Below, one piece after another: positions 26,433 to 34,684 of a DNA stretch of 48,698 nt. A program made the translations under genes and the position numbers. The DNA is taken from contig CALWHB010000008.1 of the NCBI GenBank assembly GCA_944380275.1, positions 1-48,698 on the forward strand, in the 5' to 3' direction. Every line of letters begins with the position of its first letter. Within the stretch, counting starts at the first letter, position 1. The notes under the pieces are model-generated. The model was given only the letters and a program-made list of their open reading frames with translations, was not told where the DNA came from and made no database searches. The stretch comes from an uncultured Christensenellaceae bacterium. GTDB taxonomy: Bacteria > Bacillota > Clostridia > Christensenellales > UBA3700.

Positions 26433-27292
26433 TTTGTCCTCCAAAGTCCGCTGCATCCGCAGGGTAAAATAATATTCTCATCGGTCGGCAAGCCCAGTTC
26501 GTAAGACTCAAAAACACCGCCCTTTCCTTCGAGGCACAGCCTCAGTATATTTTCAGTAACCGTAGGCTGAAGACCCGTGGTATAAGAGTTGATAAGCACA
26601 AAAAGAGGCTTGTCGGAAAGCAATTTTACGCACTCTTTGACAAAGTCGTACAGATTGTCTTCCAGTTTCCATACTTCCCCGTTCACTCCTCTGCCGTAAG
26701 AAGGCGGGTCCATGATTATTGCGTCGTAACTGTTTCCTCTTCTCAGTTCTCTCGCGACGAATTTTGAGCAGTCGTCGACGATATATCTGATTCTGTCGGC
26801 GGCTATTTCAGACAATCTCGCGTTTTCTTTAGCCCTGTCGACCATAGCTTTAGCCGCGTCGACGTGAGTAACGAAAGCCCCTGCTTTGGCGCATGCGACG
26901 GTAGCTCCGCCGGTATAAGCGAAAAGATTGAGAACTTTGATTTCCCTGTTTTCGCCGGCAATGAGGTTTTGCATAACGTCCCAGTTGGCGGCTTGTTCGG
27001 GGAAAAGCCCCGTGTGCTTGAACCCCATAAGTTTGAGAGAAAACTTCAGTCCGTTTCTACCAATCGTAAAGTTTTCAGGCACGTTTCCCTTATACTGCCA
27101 GCTGCCGCCTCCGCTCGAAGAGCGTTTATATACCGCGTTTATGCCTGGATAAGAAGAAAGTTTGCTTTTCTCTTTCCATATAATCTGCGGGTCAGGGCGC
27201 AGGAGTACCAGCTTGCCCCAACGCTCCAGTTTCATACCGTTGCCTGTTGCAAGTATGCGGTAATCCTTCCAGCCCTCTGCTACGCGTATCAC
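26429..27292 (-). CDS. Class I SAM-dependent methyltransferase, RlmI/RlmK-like
   Basis: 287 residues starting with GTG one base after the ileS stop. The Rossmann fold has motif I LNLFAYTGGATVACAKAGA and motif IV MDPPSYGRG, typical of the rRNA and protein methyltransferases related to RlmI/RlmL. The N-terminal part is strand-rich but not a complete PUA domain. The DPPSYG motif suggests RNA as the substrate, with the exact base unknown. It is coupled to ileS and to the pseudouridine synthase, giving a translation-related operon. Confidence 0.85.
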   Translation of the reverse strand: MIRVAEGWKDYRILATGNGMKLERWGKLVLLRPDPQIIWKEKSKLSSYPGINAVYKRSSSGGGSWQYKGNVPENFTIGRNGLKFSLKLMGFKHTGLFPEQAANWDVMQNLIAGENREIKVLNLFAYTGGATVACAKAGAFVTHVDAAKAMVDRAKENARLSEIAADRIRYIVDDCSKFVARELRRGNSYDAIIMDPPSYGRGVNGEVWKLEDNLYDFVKECVKLLSDKPLFVLINSYTTGLQPTVTENILRLCLEGKGGVFESYELGLPTDENIILPCGCSGLWRTK

Positions 27293-27293
27293 G

Positions 27294-30200
27294 TTAAGCC
27301 TTTTTTACGACGAGGGTAACCTTTTCGCCGTTTATATCCCACTCTTTGCTGTAGCCCTCAAACACACCTTTTACGAGTTTGTCGCAAAGCACGTCGCTCA
27401 TAATACTCTTGTCGTTTTCAAGCACTCTTGCGCTGTCGCCGTCTGCGACATAACCCACAACGATATGGTCGACGACATCAAATCCCGCCTCTTTTCTCAT
27501 AGTCTGAAGTTTGGATACGAGTTCTCTCGCGATACCTTCGTCGATAAGCGCAGGGGTCAGCGTCGTATCGATTACCACGGTCATGCCGTTTTCGCTTTCG
27601 ACGCTGTAACCGCTCTTGTTTACGGGATTGATGAGAAGGTCTTCTTCTGCAAGTTCGATAACGGTTCCGTCCGCCTCAAAGGAGTAAATCTTGCCCGCTC
27701 TGACGCGTTCAACGATTTCCGCAGCATTGTTGCAAGAAGAAAGATACTGTTTAATCGCACCCAGATGTTTTCCGTACTTAGGACCGAGCGTCTTGAGCTG
27801 CGGCTTGAGTTCGTAAGTGATAAACTTGCTGCTGTCCTTTTCGAGGGCGACTTCTTTGACGTTTATTTCGTCCGCGATATACGATGTTACCGATTTGTCG
27901 CTGAGTTTTTTGTCTGTCAGAACGAACAACTTTGAAAGCGGCTGTCTGTTTTTGATATTGACTTTATTGCGGCACGCTCTGCCCAGCGCGACTGCGTGGA
28001 GCACATAATCCATATCGGATTCAAGCTCTTTGTCGACAGCAGTCTTATCCGCCTCCGGGAACGCGCAGAGATGCACGCTTTCGGGCGCGTCCTCATAGAA
28101 GGTACGCACGAGGTTCTGATAGATATTTTCGCTCATAAACGGAACGAACGGAGCCAGCAATTTGCTCATCGTAACCAGTATGTGATAAAGCGTTGTATAT
28201 GCCGCAGCCTTATCTTCTGTCATTTCGCTACCCCAGAAACGTTCGCGACTTCTTCTGACGTACCAGTTTGACAGATTGTCGGTAAATTCTTCAATTGCTC
28301 TTGCTGATTCTGTAATCTTATACTTTTCAAGATTCTCGTCCACAGTAGCGACAAGCGTATTGAGATTTGACAAAGCCCATCTGTCGATTTGCGACAGCTT
28401 GCACTTCTTAAGGTCGTATTTACGCGGGTCGTACTTGTCTATTTCTGCATAGAGAACGAAGAAGGAATAGGTATTCCACAGCGTACCCATGAATTTACGC
28501 TGAGCCTCGGATACGTTCTCCGCACTGAAACGGGACGGGAGCCACGGCGCAGAAGAGCTGTAGAAGTACCATCTGACAGCGTCCGCACCCTGCTTGTCCA
28601 GCACGCTCCACGGGTCGACGACGTTGCCCTTATGTTTAGACATTTTGATACCGTTCTTATCGTTGACGTGTCCGAGGACTATGCAGTTCTTGAACGGCGC
28701 ACGGTCAAAAATAAGAGTGGAAACCGCAAGCAGCGTATAGAACCAGCCTCTCGTCTGGTCAACCGCCTCGGATATGAAATCCGCAGGAAACTGACTGTCA
28801 AAAATATCCTTGTTTTCAAACGGATAATGCCACTGCGCAAACGGCATGCTGCCGCTGTCGTACCAGCAGTCCATGACTTCGGGTGTACGTTTCATAGTTC
28901 CGCCGCACTTCGGACACTTGAAAGTTATAGGGTCAAGGTAAGGCTTGTGCAGTTCAATATCTTCTTCTATGCCGGCAAGCTCTTTGAGTTCCGCCTTGCT
29001 GCCCACGACGTGCATTTCGCCGCAGTCCTGGCAAATCCATATCGGGAGCGGAGTTCCCCAGTATCTTTCTCTCGAAACGCCCCAGTCGATAACGTTTTCA
29101 AGGAAGTTTCCCATACGTCCTGTGCCGATAGTAGGAGGCATCCAGTTTACGGTAGCGTTGTTCTTGAGAAGTCTGTCCCTGACTTCGGTCATTTTTATAA
29201 ACCACGAACTTCTCGCATAATACAAAAGCGGAGTATCGCAACGCCAGCAATAAGGATAGCTGTGTTCAAACATAAGCTCTTTGAACAGAAGTCCCTTTTC
29301 TTTGAGTTTTTCGATTACCAGTTTATCGCCGTCTTTGACGAATATACCGGCAAGGTCGCCGGTTTCGGCGGTAAATTTACCTCTGTCGTCTACCATCTGG
29401 ACGAAGGGCAGATTGTAATTTCTGCCCACGTTGGCGTCGTCTTCACCGAAAGCGGGAGCGATATGAACTACGCCGCTGCCGTCGGTAAGAGTAACGTAAT
29501 TGTCGCAGGTAACGTAAAACGCCTTTTTATCTCCCTTGTAGAAATCGAAAAGCGGAATATATTCTTCGCTCTCGTAATCTTTACCTTTTTTGGTTTCAAG
29601 CACTTCGTAATTCTCGAAAAGCGAGGGTGCGAGAGCCGCGGAAAGCACATAGAGTTCGCCGTCTTCTGCTTTGATTTTCACATAATCCTCGACGGGGTTC
29701 ATACACAGCGCGACGTTGGAAGGAAGGGTCCACGGAGTCGTCGTCCACGCAAGGAAATAACCGTCCTGATTCTTAATCTTGAATTTGACGAAAATAGACT
29801 TCTCTTTTACGGTCTTGTAGCCCTGAGCCACTTCGTGAGAAGAAAGCGCAGTTCCGCAGCGCGGGCAATAAGGCACTATTTTATGACCTTTATAAAGCAG
29901 ACCGGCGTCGGCTATTTTCTTGAGAGCCCACCACTCGGACTCAATGTAGTTGTCGTCGTAAGTGATATAAGGATGTTCCATATCCACCCAGTATCCGACG
30001 CGTTCGGACATCCTTTCCCACTCTCCCTTGTATTTCCATACGCTTTCTTTGCATTTCTGAATAAAGGGTTCGATGCCGTACTTTTCGATATCCTGTTTTC
30101 CGTCCATATTGAGTGTCTTTTCGACCTCAAGTTCCACAGGCAGACCGTGAGTATCCCAGCCAGCTTTGCGGATAACGTAATAACCTTTCATCGTCTTGTA

Positions 30201-30410
30201 ACGCGGAATAATGTCTTTCATTACGCGCGTCAGGATATGACCGATGTGCGGTTTGCCGTTTGCGGTCGGGGGACCGTCGTAGAACGAGAACGAAGGTTTG
30301 CCTTCGCTCTGTTTCAGACTTTTTTCAAAAATTGAATTTTCCTTCCAGAATTCGAGAACCTCTTTTTCTCTTGAGCAAAAATCGAGGCTCGAGCTAACTT
30401 GTTTATACAT
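27294..30410 (-). CDS. ileS: Isoleucyl-tRNA synthetase, type II
   Basis: Class I synthetase that charges tRNA-Ile, with editing of valine. The 1038 residues begin with the PHIGH motif (residues 54-58), the editing domain and Zn-type CPRCG, then KMSKHKGN near residue 590. The WDTHGLPVE signature and the KMSKH version, with length above 1000, mark the eukaryote-like type II group (ileS2), which is often resistant to mupirocin. It lies 24 nt after the CNNM/CBS gene and has GGAGG at its ATG. No T-box leader is visible upstream, so regulation by tRNA cannot be inferred. Confidence 0.96.
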   Translation of the reverse strand: MYKQVSSSLDFCSREKEVLEFWKENSIFEKSLKQSEGKPSFSFYDGPPTANGKPHIGHILTRVMKDIIPRYKTMKGYYVIRKAGWDTHGLPVELEVEKTLNMDGKQDIEKYGIEPFIQKCKESVWKYKGEWERMSERVGYWVDMEHPYITYDDNYIESEWWALKKIADAGLLYKGHKIVPYCPRCGTALSSHEVAQGYKTVKEKSIFVKFKIKNQDGYFLAWTTTPWTLPSNVALCMNPVEDYVKIKAEDGELYVLSAALAPSLFENYEVLETKKGKDYESEEYIPLFDFYKGDKKAFYVTCDNYVTLTDGSGVVHIAPAFGEDDANVGRNYNLPFVQMVDDRGKFTAETGDLAGIFVKDGDKLVIEKLKEKGLLFKELMFEHSYPYCWRCDTPLLYYARSSWFIKMTEVRDRLLKNNATVNWMPPTIGTGRMGNFLENVIDWGVSRERYWGTPLPIWICQDCGEMHVVGSKAELKELAGIEEDIELHKPYLDPITFKCPKCGGTMKRTPEVMDCWYDSGSMPFAQWHYPFENKDIFDSQFPADFISEAVDQTRGWFYTLLAVSTLIFDRAPFKNCIVLGHVNDKNGIKMSKHKGNVVDPWSVLDKQGADAVRWYFYSSSAPWLPSRFSAENVSEAQRKFMGTLWNTYSFFVLYAEIDKYDPRKYDLKKCKLSQIDRWALSNLNTLVATVDENLEKYKITESARAIEEFTDNLSNWYVRRSRERFWGSEMTEDKAAAYTTLYHILVTMSKLLAPFVPFMSENIYQNLVRTFYEDAPESVHLCAFPEADKTAVDKELESDMDYVLHAVALGRACRNKVNIKNRQPLSKLFVLTDKKLSDKSVTSYIADEINVKEVALEKDSSKFITYELKPQLKTLGPKYGKHLGAIKQYLSSCNNAAEIVERVRAGKIYSFEADGTVIELAEEDLLINPVNKSGYSVESENGMTVVIDTTLTPALIDEGIARELVSKLQTMRKEAGFDVVDHIVVGYVADGDSARVLENDKSIMSDVLCDKLVKGVFEGYSKEWDINGEKVTLVVKKA

Positions 30411-30434
30411 TTTATCCTCCGTTTTCGGAAAAAT

Positions 30435-31706
30435 TTATTCCTCGTCTTCTTTTTCTTCGCGCGGTGAAACAACCACTTCGCACTCTGAAATTTTCATATG
30501 TTCCGTCTTTTTCACGGTAATCGTCAGATTTTTAAACTCAATAGAATCGCCCACCTGAGGGACCTGTCCCAGTTTGAGGACGACGAATCCCGAAAGACCG
30601 GTAGCGTCGTACTCTTCTGCGTCGTCTTTTATCTCAAAGTAATCGAAGAAGTCTATCAGCTTCACGTCGCCTGCGACGATATATCTGTTTTCGTCCACCT
30701 TTCTGAACGACTCGACCACTCTGTCGTGTTCGTCCCAGATATCGCCGACAAGCTCTTCGAGTATGTCTTCGAGAGTTACGATACCCAGCGTACCTCCAAA
30801 CTCGTCCACGACGATAGCTATATGAGTTTTAGCCTTTTGCAGCTTTCTGAGCAGGCTTGAAATCTTTTCAAACGGGGTCGCGTAAATCAGATTGTCTGAA
30901 ACCACTCCGTTTATACTCTTTGCGCCGCTCAGGTATGCGTTGTAAAAATCCTTTTCGTTAAGCACGCCCACGATATTGTCAATGGTGTCTTTATAAACAG
31001 GCAGACGGCTGAATCCGGTTTCTTTAAAAATGCGGATTACCGTATGCATATCCGTTCCCTGCTTTACTGCTTTGACGTCCACTCTGGGAGTAAGAATATC
31101 CACCACTGTCAGGTCGTCGAACTCGATAGCGGAACGGATAAGGTCGCCTTCGTATTCGTCGATATTACCGCCCGTCTGAGCCTCGTCGACAATCGTGATG
31201 AGTTCGTCGTCGGTAAAGTTGTCGTCGCTTTTCTTTTTGAATATTTTGTTTATCAGTTTCTGCCACAATCCGAACAGCCACGTCAGGGGGAACAGTATAT
31301 AGCAGACAATCTGAACAGCGGATACGGTAACGAGAGCAAAATATTCAGGGTTCTTCTTTGCTATTGTTTTTGGCGATATCTCTCCGAAGATGAGAACGCC
31401 CACCGTCATAACCACGGTAGAAACGGTATTGGAAACGTTAGGGTTCGCGATAAGTTTTGCAAACAGAATCGTTGCAAGCGTGGTAGCGGTGATATTAACG
31501 ATGTTGTTTCCGATAAGTATCGTAGAAATAAAGCGGTCGAAGTTGCTTTCGAGTTTCATTACTTTCGACGCGCGCTTATCACCGTCCGCCGCGGCGTTTT
31601 TCATCTTAATCTTGTTAAGAGAAGAAAATGCCGTTTCCGTTGCAGAAAAGAACGCAGACAGCATTATAAGGATAACGATTGCTAAAATTAGTAAAGGTAC
31701 TTCCAT
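30435..31706 (-). CDS. CNNM/CBS-pair membrane protein, hemolysin/CorC family
   Basis: 423 residues from the ATG at 31706 (a GTG lies two codons upstream). The N-terminal DUF21 transporter domain has about four membrane helices with the SATETAFSSLNKIKM motif. Next comes a CBS pair (RLPVYKDTIDNIVGV and IVVDEFGGTLGIVTLEDI), and the CorC_HlyC domain closes the protein. These proteins are linked to Mg/Co efflux in membranes; hemolysis is only a historical label. It leads the operon containing ileS and DpnI. A hairpin sits between its Shine-Dalgarno site and the start. Confidence 0.9.
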   Translation of the reverse strand: MEVPLLILAIVILIMLSAFFSATETAFSSLNKIKMKNAAADGDKRASKVMKLESNFDRFISTILIGNNIVNITATTLATILFAKLIANPNVSNTVSTVVMTVGVLIFGEISPKTIAKKNPEYFALVTVSAVQIVCYILFPLTWLFGLWQKLINKIFKKKSDDNFTDDELITIVDEAQTGGNIDEYEGDLIRSAIEFDDLTVVDILTPRVDVKAVKQGTDMHTVIRIFKETGFSRLPVYKDTIDNIVGVLNEKDFYNAYLSGAKSINGVVSDNLIYATPFEKISSLLRKLQKAKTHIAIVVDEFGGTLGIVTLEDILEELVGDIWDEHDRVVESFRKVDENRYIVAGDVKLIDFFDYFEIKDDAEEYDATGLSGFVVLKLGQVPQVGDSIEFKNLTITVKKTEHMKISECEVVVSPREEKEDEE

Positions 31707-31710
31707 ATAC

Positions 31711-31731
31711 ACCCTCTCAGAGGGTCTCCTT
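31711..31731 (-). promoter_or_regulatory. Ribosome site separated from the start by a hairpin
   Basis: AAGGAG (31726-31731) is followed directly by the perfect hairpin ACCCTC/GAGGGT (31711-31725). The start ATG lies 4 nt past it. With the hairpin folded, AAGGAG is near the start; unfolded, GAGAGG inside the arm lies 6 nt away instead. Confidence 0.5.
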
Positions 31732-31746
31732 AATAAATTTTATTAT

Positions 31747-31775
31747 ATTATACATAAATTTGCGCGCATTGTAAA
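31747..31775 (-). promoter_or_regulatory. Promoter of the CNNM-ileS-DpnI operon
   Basis: TTTACA (31770-31775), 17 nt, TATAAT (31747-31752) on the minus strand. A leader of roughly 35 nt follows. Confidence 0.75.
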
Positions 31776-31856
31776 GAGAAATACATAAATATCTTATCAG
31801 TATATTATGCCTTACGTTTTAAACTTATACCTTCCTTACGAAACATCGTAAAAGAA

Positions 31857-31878
31857 AGGACGAGGTTTCCCTCATCCT
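31857..31878 (-). terminator. Terminator at the Se/S carrier-like gene
   Basis: A 9-bp hairpin with one mismatch (31857-31865 with 31870-31878) overlaps the stop codon of the leftward gene; on that strand it is followed by TTCTTTTA. Confidence 0.6.
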
Positions 31879-32105
31879 GTTTTTGTGTATCCGTCGGGAC
31901 GGATTTCGTATATCGTCGCGTTCGCCGGGCTCAATGCCAGCGCAACGCTCTTCGCAAAGCCGCCCACCCTCACGCTCAATCCGCAGCTGGCTGACAATGC
32001 TCTGGGGGTGTTTACTATTCTTCCCTGAACGCCACGCGCAGAAAGCACAGAATTGAATCTGAGGGCGTCGCCGCGGGAGCGGAAAACGACTATAATATCG
32101 TTCAT
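31872..32105 (-). CDS. DUF3343 Se/S carrier-like protein
   Basis: 77 residues from the ATG at 32105 after AGGAGAAGG; a longer frame upstream has no ribosome site and reads into the divergent gene. The protein begins MNDIIVVFRSRGDALRFNSV and has a conserved Cys in ALSASCGLSV, as in the family called putative Se/S carrier-like (DUF3343). It is thought to receive sulfur or selenium from a cysteine desulfurase; the neighbouring divergent desulfurase supports this. Its final acceptor is unknown. Confidence 0.75.
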   Translation of the reverse strand: MNDIIVVFRSRGDALRFNSVLSARGVQGRIVNTPRALSASCGLSVRVGGFAKSVALALSPANATIYEIRPDGYTKTG

Positions 32106-32145
32106 AAGCCTTCTCCTGTGTAATAAAATGTACTCCGCTCCTAAT

Positions 32146-32157
32146 ACAATATATTGT
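32146..32157. promoter_or_regulatory. Palindrome in the divergent desulfurase/carrier promoter region
   Basis: ACAATATATTGT is a perfect 12-bp palindrome in the 79-nt gap between two divergent genes. It is a candidate dimer operator controlling both, but no promoter match is clear enough to place it. Confidence 0.4.
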
Positions 32158-32184
32158 CTTATCCGACTAAACGTGAGGTGTTTT

Positions 32185-33327
32185 ATGATATATCTTGACA
32201 ATGCTGCAACTTCAAAATTCAAGCCGAAATGCATGTTCGACGCGATGTTCTGCCAGCTTGGCGACAGCGCAAATCCGGGTCGAGGCGGACACAACGACAG
32301 CATAGACTGCGCAATAAAGATAGACGATACCAGGGCGTGTCTGAAAGGCATATTCGGAGCGGACGAAAACTATAATCTCGTATTTACGAGCGGCTGTACG
32401 GAGGCTCTCAATCTTGCCTTGTTCGGCTACCTGTCAGAAGGAACGGGAGGCAACGTGGTAACAACCGTATTCGAACATAATTCTGTACTTCGTCCGCTCA
32501 ACAGACTGTTGGATAAACGCACGATAGACGAAATTCGTTATGCCGCCCCGTGCGACTCTGCGATGAGTACGACCGCAAACGACATAGAAAAGCTGACTGA
32601 CGCAAATACACGGCTTATCGTCGTAAATCACGTGTCAAACGTAACGGGCGCGACTGCAGACATTGAGGCAATCGGCGCGTTTGCGAAATCAAGAAACATA
32701 CCCTTTCTCACAGACTGCGCACAATCCGCAGGGCATAAAAAAATCGACGTTAAAAAGTGCAACGTATCAATGCTTGCCTGCGCAGGGCATAAAGGATTGC
32801 ACGGCAGCCAGGGTACCGGTTTTTTAATCTTTTCAAAAGACGTAAAAATACATCCAATACGTTTCGGAGGCACGGGAACTTTCGGCGAAAGTCTTATTCA
32901 GCCTGAAGACGCGCCCGAAGGACTTGAAAGCGGCACTATGAATACTGCCGGGATAATAGGACTTGGCGAGGCGGCAAAATGGACGTACGAAAACTTTGAG
33001 AGAATAAACCGCCACGTGGCATATCTTTCCTCTCAGACGCTGTACGGACTCAGCGGAATAAAAGGCGTAGAGGTATATACGAAAACGCTGTCCAACGTTA
33101 TATCCTTCAACATAAGCGGCGCAGATTCTTCAGACGTAGCAGATTTTCTCAACGACAATGAAATAGCCGTCAGAAACGGACTGCATTGCGCACCTCTCGC
33201 GCACAGATTTCTCGGCACGTCAGAGCGCGGCACGGTAAGAATTTCAATTGATTACAACAACAACGCTTACCACATAACGCGACTTCTCGACGTAATTGAA
33301 AAATACTGCAAATTATCGCGCCCGTGA
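32185..33327 (+). CDS. Cysteine desulfurase, class V aminotransferase fold
   Basis: PLP enzyme that frees sulfur (or selenium) from cysteine and passes it on as a persulfide. The 380-residue protein begins at the ATG at 32185 (family start MIYLDNAATS). The PLP lysine is in ACAGHKGLHGSQGTG, and the catalytic Cys in RNGLHCAPLAHRFLG. This GLHCAPLAH pattern belongs to a family (TIGR01977 type) usually found with DUF3343, which lies divergently next to it. I therefore expect a role in Se/S transfer, perhaps to labile-selenium enzymes, not general Fe-S assembly. No SufU/IscU neighbour is seen. Confidence 0.88.
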   Translation: MIYLDNAATSKFKPKCMFDAMFCQLGDSANPGRGGHNDSIDCAIKIDDTRACLKGIFGADENYNLVFTSGCTEALNLALFGYLSEGTGGNVVTTVFEHNSVLRPLNRLLDKRTIDEIRYAAPCDSAMSTTANDIEKLTDANTRLIVVNHVSNVTGATADIEAIGAFAKSRNIPFLTDCAQSAGHKKIDVKKCNVSMLACAGHKGLHGSQGTGFLIFSKDVKIHPIRFGGTGTFGESLIQPEDAPEGLESGTMNTAGIIGLGEAAKWTYENFERINRHVAYLSSQTLYGLSGIKGVEVYTKTLSNVISFNISGADSSDVADFLNDNEIAVRNGLHCAPLAHRFLGTSERGTVRISIDYNNNAYHITRLLDVIEKYCKLSRP

Positions 33328-33342
33328 TTGTTAAATATGAAT

Positions 33343-33615
33343 TTATTCTTTAAGAGCGCGCATCAGAATATCCAGTTTTTCGCGCTGAGAATCTGTGAGC
33401 ATACCTTTGACCGCGTTGTAAAACGCGGCCAATTTTTCGTCGCTCAATTCACCTCTTCGTCTTGCCGCGGCAGCCTGTGCAAACAGTTCGTCGACAAGTT
33501 CTTCCCTGCTCATTGAGGAATATTTTTCAACTGTTTTTGCCGTAGTTTCTTCTATGTCTGCAAAACCGGAATTCTGCTGACCCGCACCGTAAAAACCGCT
33601 TTTAAACTTCTTCAT
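33343..33615 (-). CDS. Small helical protein, unknown
   Basis: 90 residues from the ATG at 33615 (AGAGGTGG ahead). The N-terminus is polar and Gly-rich (KKFKSGFYGAGQQNSG); the rest is helical with REELVDELFAQAAAARR and SDEKLAAFYNAVKGML. No membrane segment or catalytic motif is visible. It diverges from the next small gene and converges on the desulfurase. I do not recognise it. Confidence 0.6.
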   Translation of the reverse strand: MKKFKSGFYGAGQQNSGFADIEETTAKTVEKYSSMSREELVDELFAQAAAARRRGELSDEKLAAFYNAVKGMLTDSQREKLDILMRALKE

Positions 33616-33702
33616 AACACCACCTCTAATCACTGTATGATTTTTTTCTCAGAAGTGTGAAGACAGCGTAATTTTTTTGTCTTGTTGCGCATAATTTAAA
33701 AT

Positions 33703-33951
33703 ATGGACTACTCTGATATAATGAAAATTTTTTCCAACGGCAAAGCAAACCCTGACATGACGACCATGCTCTCATCTCTCTCCGCAGGCGGCGGCGATAT
33801 GGGCGCGATACTTCCCGTAATAATGAAAGCGATGCAAAAGCAGAACGCCGACGTATCGCGTTCTGAAGAAATAAGCGACGTCAGTCTGCCTTCAGAAGAC
33901 GAACTGAACGCCGCTTTGCTTAAGCTCAACGGCGAAAACAAGCAAGGATAA
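33703..33951 (+). CDS. Small unknown protein without a ribosome site
   Basis: 82 residues. It begins MDYSDIMKIFSNGKANPDM and has a Gly-rich middle (SAGGGDMGAILP) and a charged end (SEDELNAALLKLNGEN). No Shine-Dalgarno sequence precedes the ATG; CATAAT, 7 nt upstream, could be a -10, which would make the mRNA leaderless. It diverges from the 90-residue gene by 87 nt. Function unknown. Confidence 0.55.
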   Translation: MDYSDIMKIFSNGKANPDMTTMLSSLSAGGGDMGAILPVIMKAMQKQNADVSRSEEISDVSLPSEDELNAALLKLNGENKQG

Positions 33952-33962
33952 AAATCCTTTTT
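33944..33962 (+). terminator. Terminator overlapping the stop of the 82-residue gene
   Basis: AAGGAT (33944-33949) pairs with ATCCTT (33954-33959), loop AAAA, then TTT. A longer pairing (AAATCC/GGATTT, about 33952-33975) would serve leftward transcripts from the ABC operon. Confidence 0.5.
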
Positions 33963-33979
33963 ATAATTAGGATTTCAAT

Positions 33980-34684
33980 TTAAGATTCGATAATAGATTT
34001 TTTAATTTCCGCGGCTTTGCCTGCAAGACAGGCAATATCTTTTTCTCTTTCTCCACGCGGTTTTTCAATCATGATTTCAGCTTTGATTTCACACGGAGAA
34101 CCGCCCAGAACAATCACTCTGTCTGCAAGCGCGACAGCCTCTTCGACGCTGTGAGAAACTATCACGGCGCACTTTTGACTGCGCGCAAACAAACCGGCGA
34201 AGTATTTTTCCAATATGTCTGCAGTAGCGATGTCCAGTCCTTTGAACGGTTCGTCCGTTATCAGAAGTTCAGAAGGATAACAGAAAGCGCGCGCAAGCGA
34301 AACTCTTGCAGCCTGACCACCGCTTAATGTATGCGGATATCTGTTCTCAAAGCCCTCAAGTCCTGCTGCCTCCAGAGCGTCAACAGCGAGTTTTTCAGCC
34401 TCTTTTTTGTCTTTGAATCTGTGCGCTATCGCAAACATAACGTTTTCGAGCGCGGTAAGCGAAGGAATCAGTCTGTCTTCCTGGAACATATAAGAAACGC
34501 TGTCCGCTCCGCGTATTTCACCTGTATGCGCAACCAGCCCGGCGATTGAATTGAGCAAAGTCGTCTTCCCGCAGCCGGACTTTCCCATAACGCACAGAAT
34601 TTCTCTGTCGCCCACCGTTAGATTGAAATTTTCAAACACGGTTTTATCCCCGTACTTTACGCAAAGATTTCTGATTTCAAGCAT
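33980..34684 (-). CDS. ABC importer ATPase, SsuB/TauB type
   Basis: 234 residues from the ATG at 34684, which lies inside the permease gene end (8-nt overlap) after GAGGTGG. All motifs are intact: Walker A GKSGCGKTT, Q-loop FQEDRL, signature LSGGQAARVSLARA, Walker B LLITDEPF and switch His VSHS. It powers import with the upstream permease and binding protein. Members of this subfamily take up sulfonates, nitrate, taurine or thiamine precursors; the substrate is not resolved here. Last gene of the unit. Confidence 0.88.
   Translation of the reverse strand: MLEIRNLCVKYGDKTVFENFNLTVGDREILCVMGKSGCGKTTLLNSIAGLVAHTGEIRGADSVSYMFQEDRLIPSLTALENVMFAIAHRFKDKKEAEKLAVDALEAAGLEGFENRYPHTLSGGQAARVSLARAFCYPSELLITDEPFKGLDIATADILEKYFAGLFARSQKCAVIVSHSVEEAVALADRVIVLGGSPCEIKAEIMIEKPRGEREKDIACLAGKAAEIKKSIIES

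Noticed and set aside
28389-30335. 648-residue plus-strand frame opposite ileS
   Set aside because: Antisense shadow of ileS, which has all catalytic motifs.
31876-32351. 159-residue version of the DUF3343 gene
   Set aside because: Extension reads through the desulfurase promoter and start region; the ribosome site and family start fit 32105.
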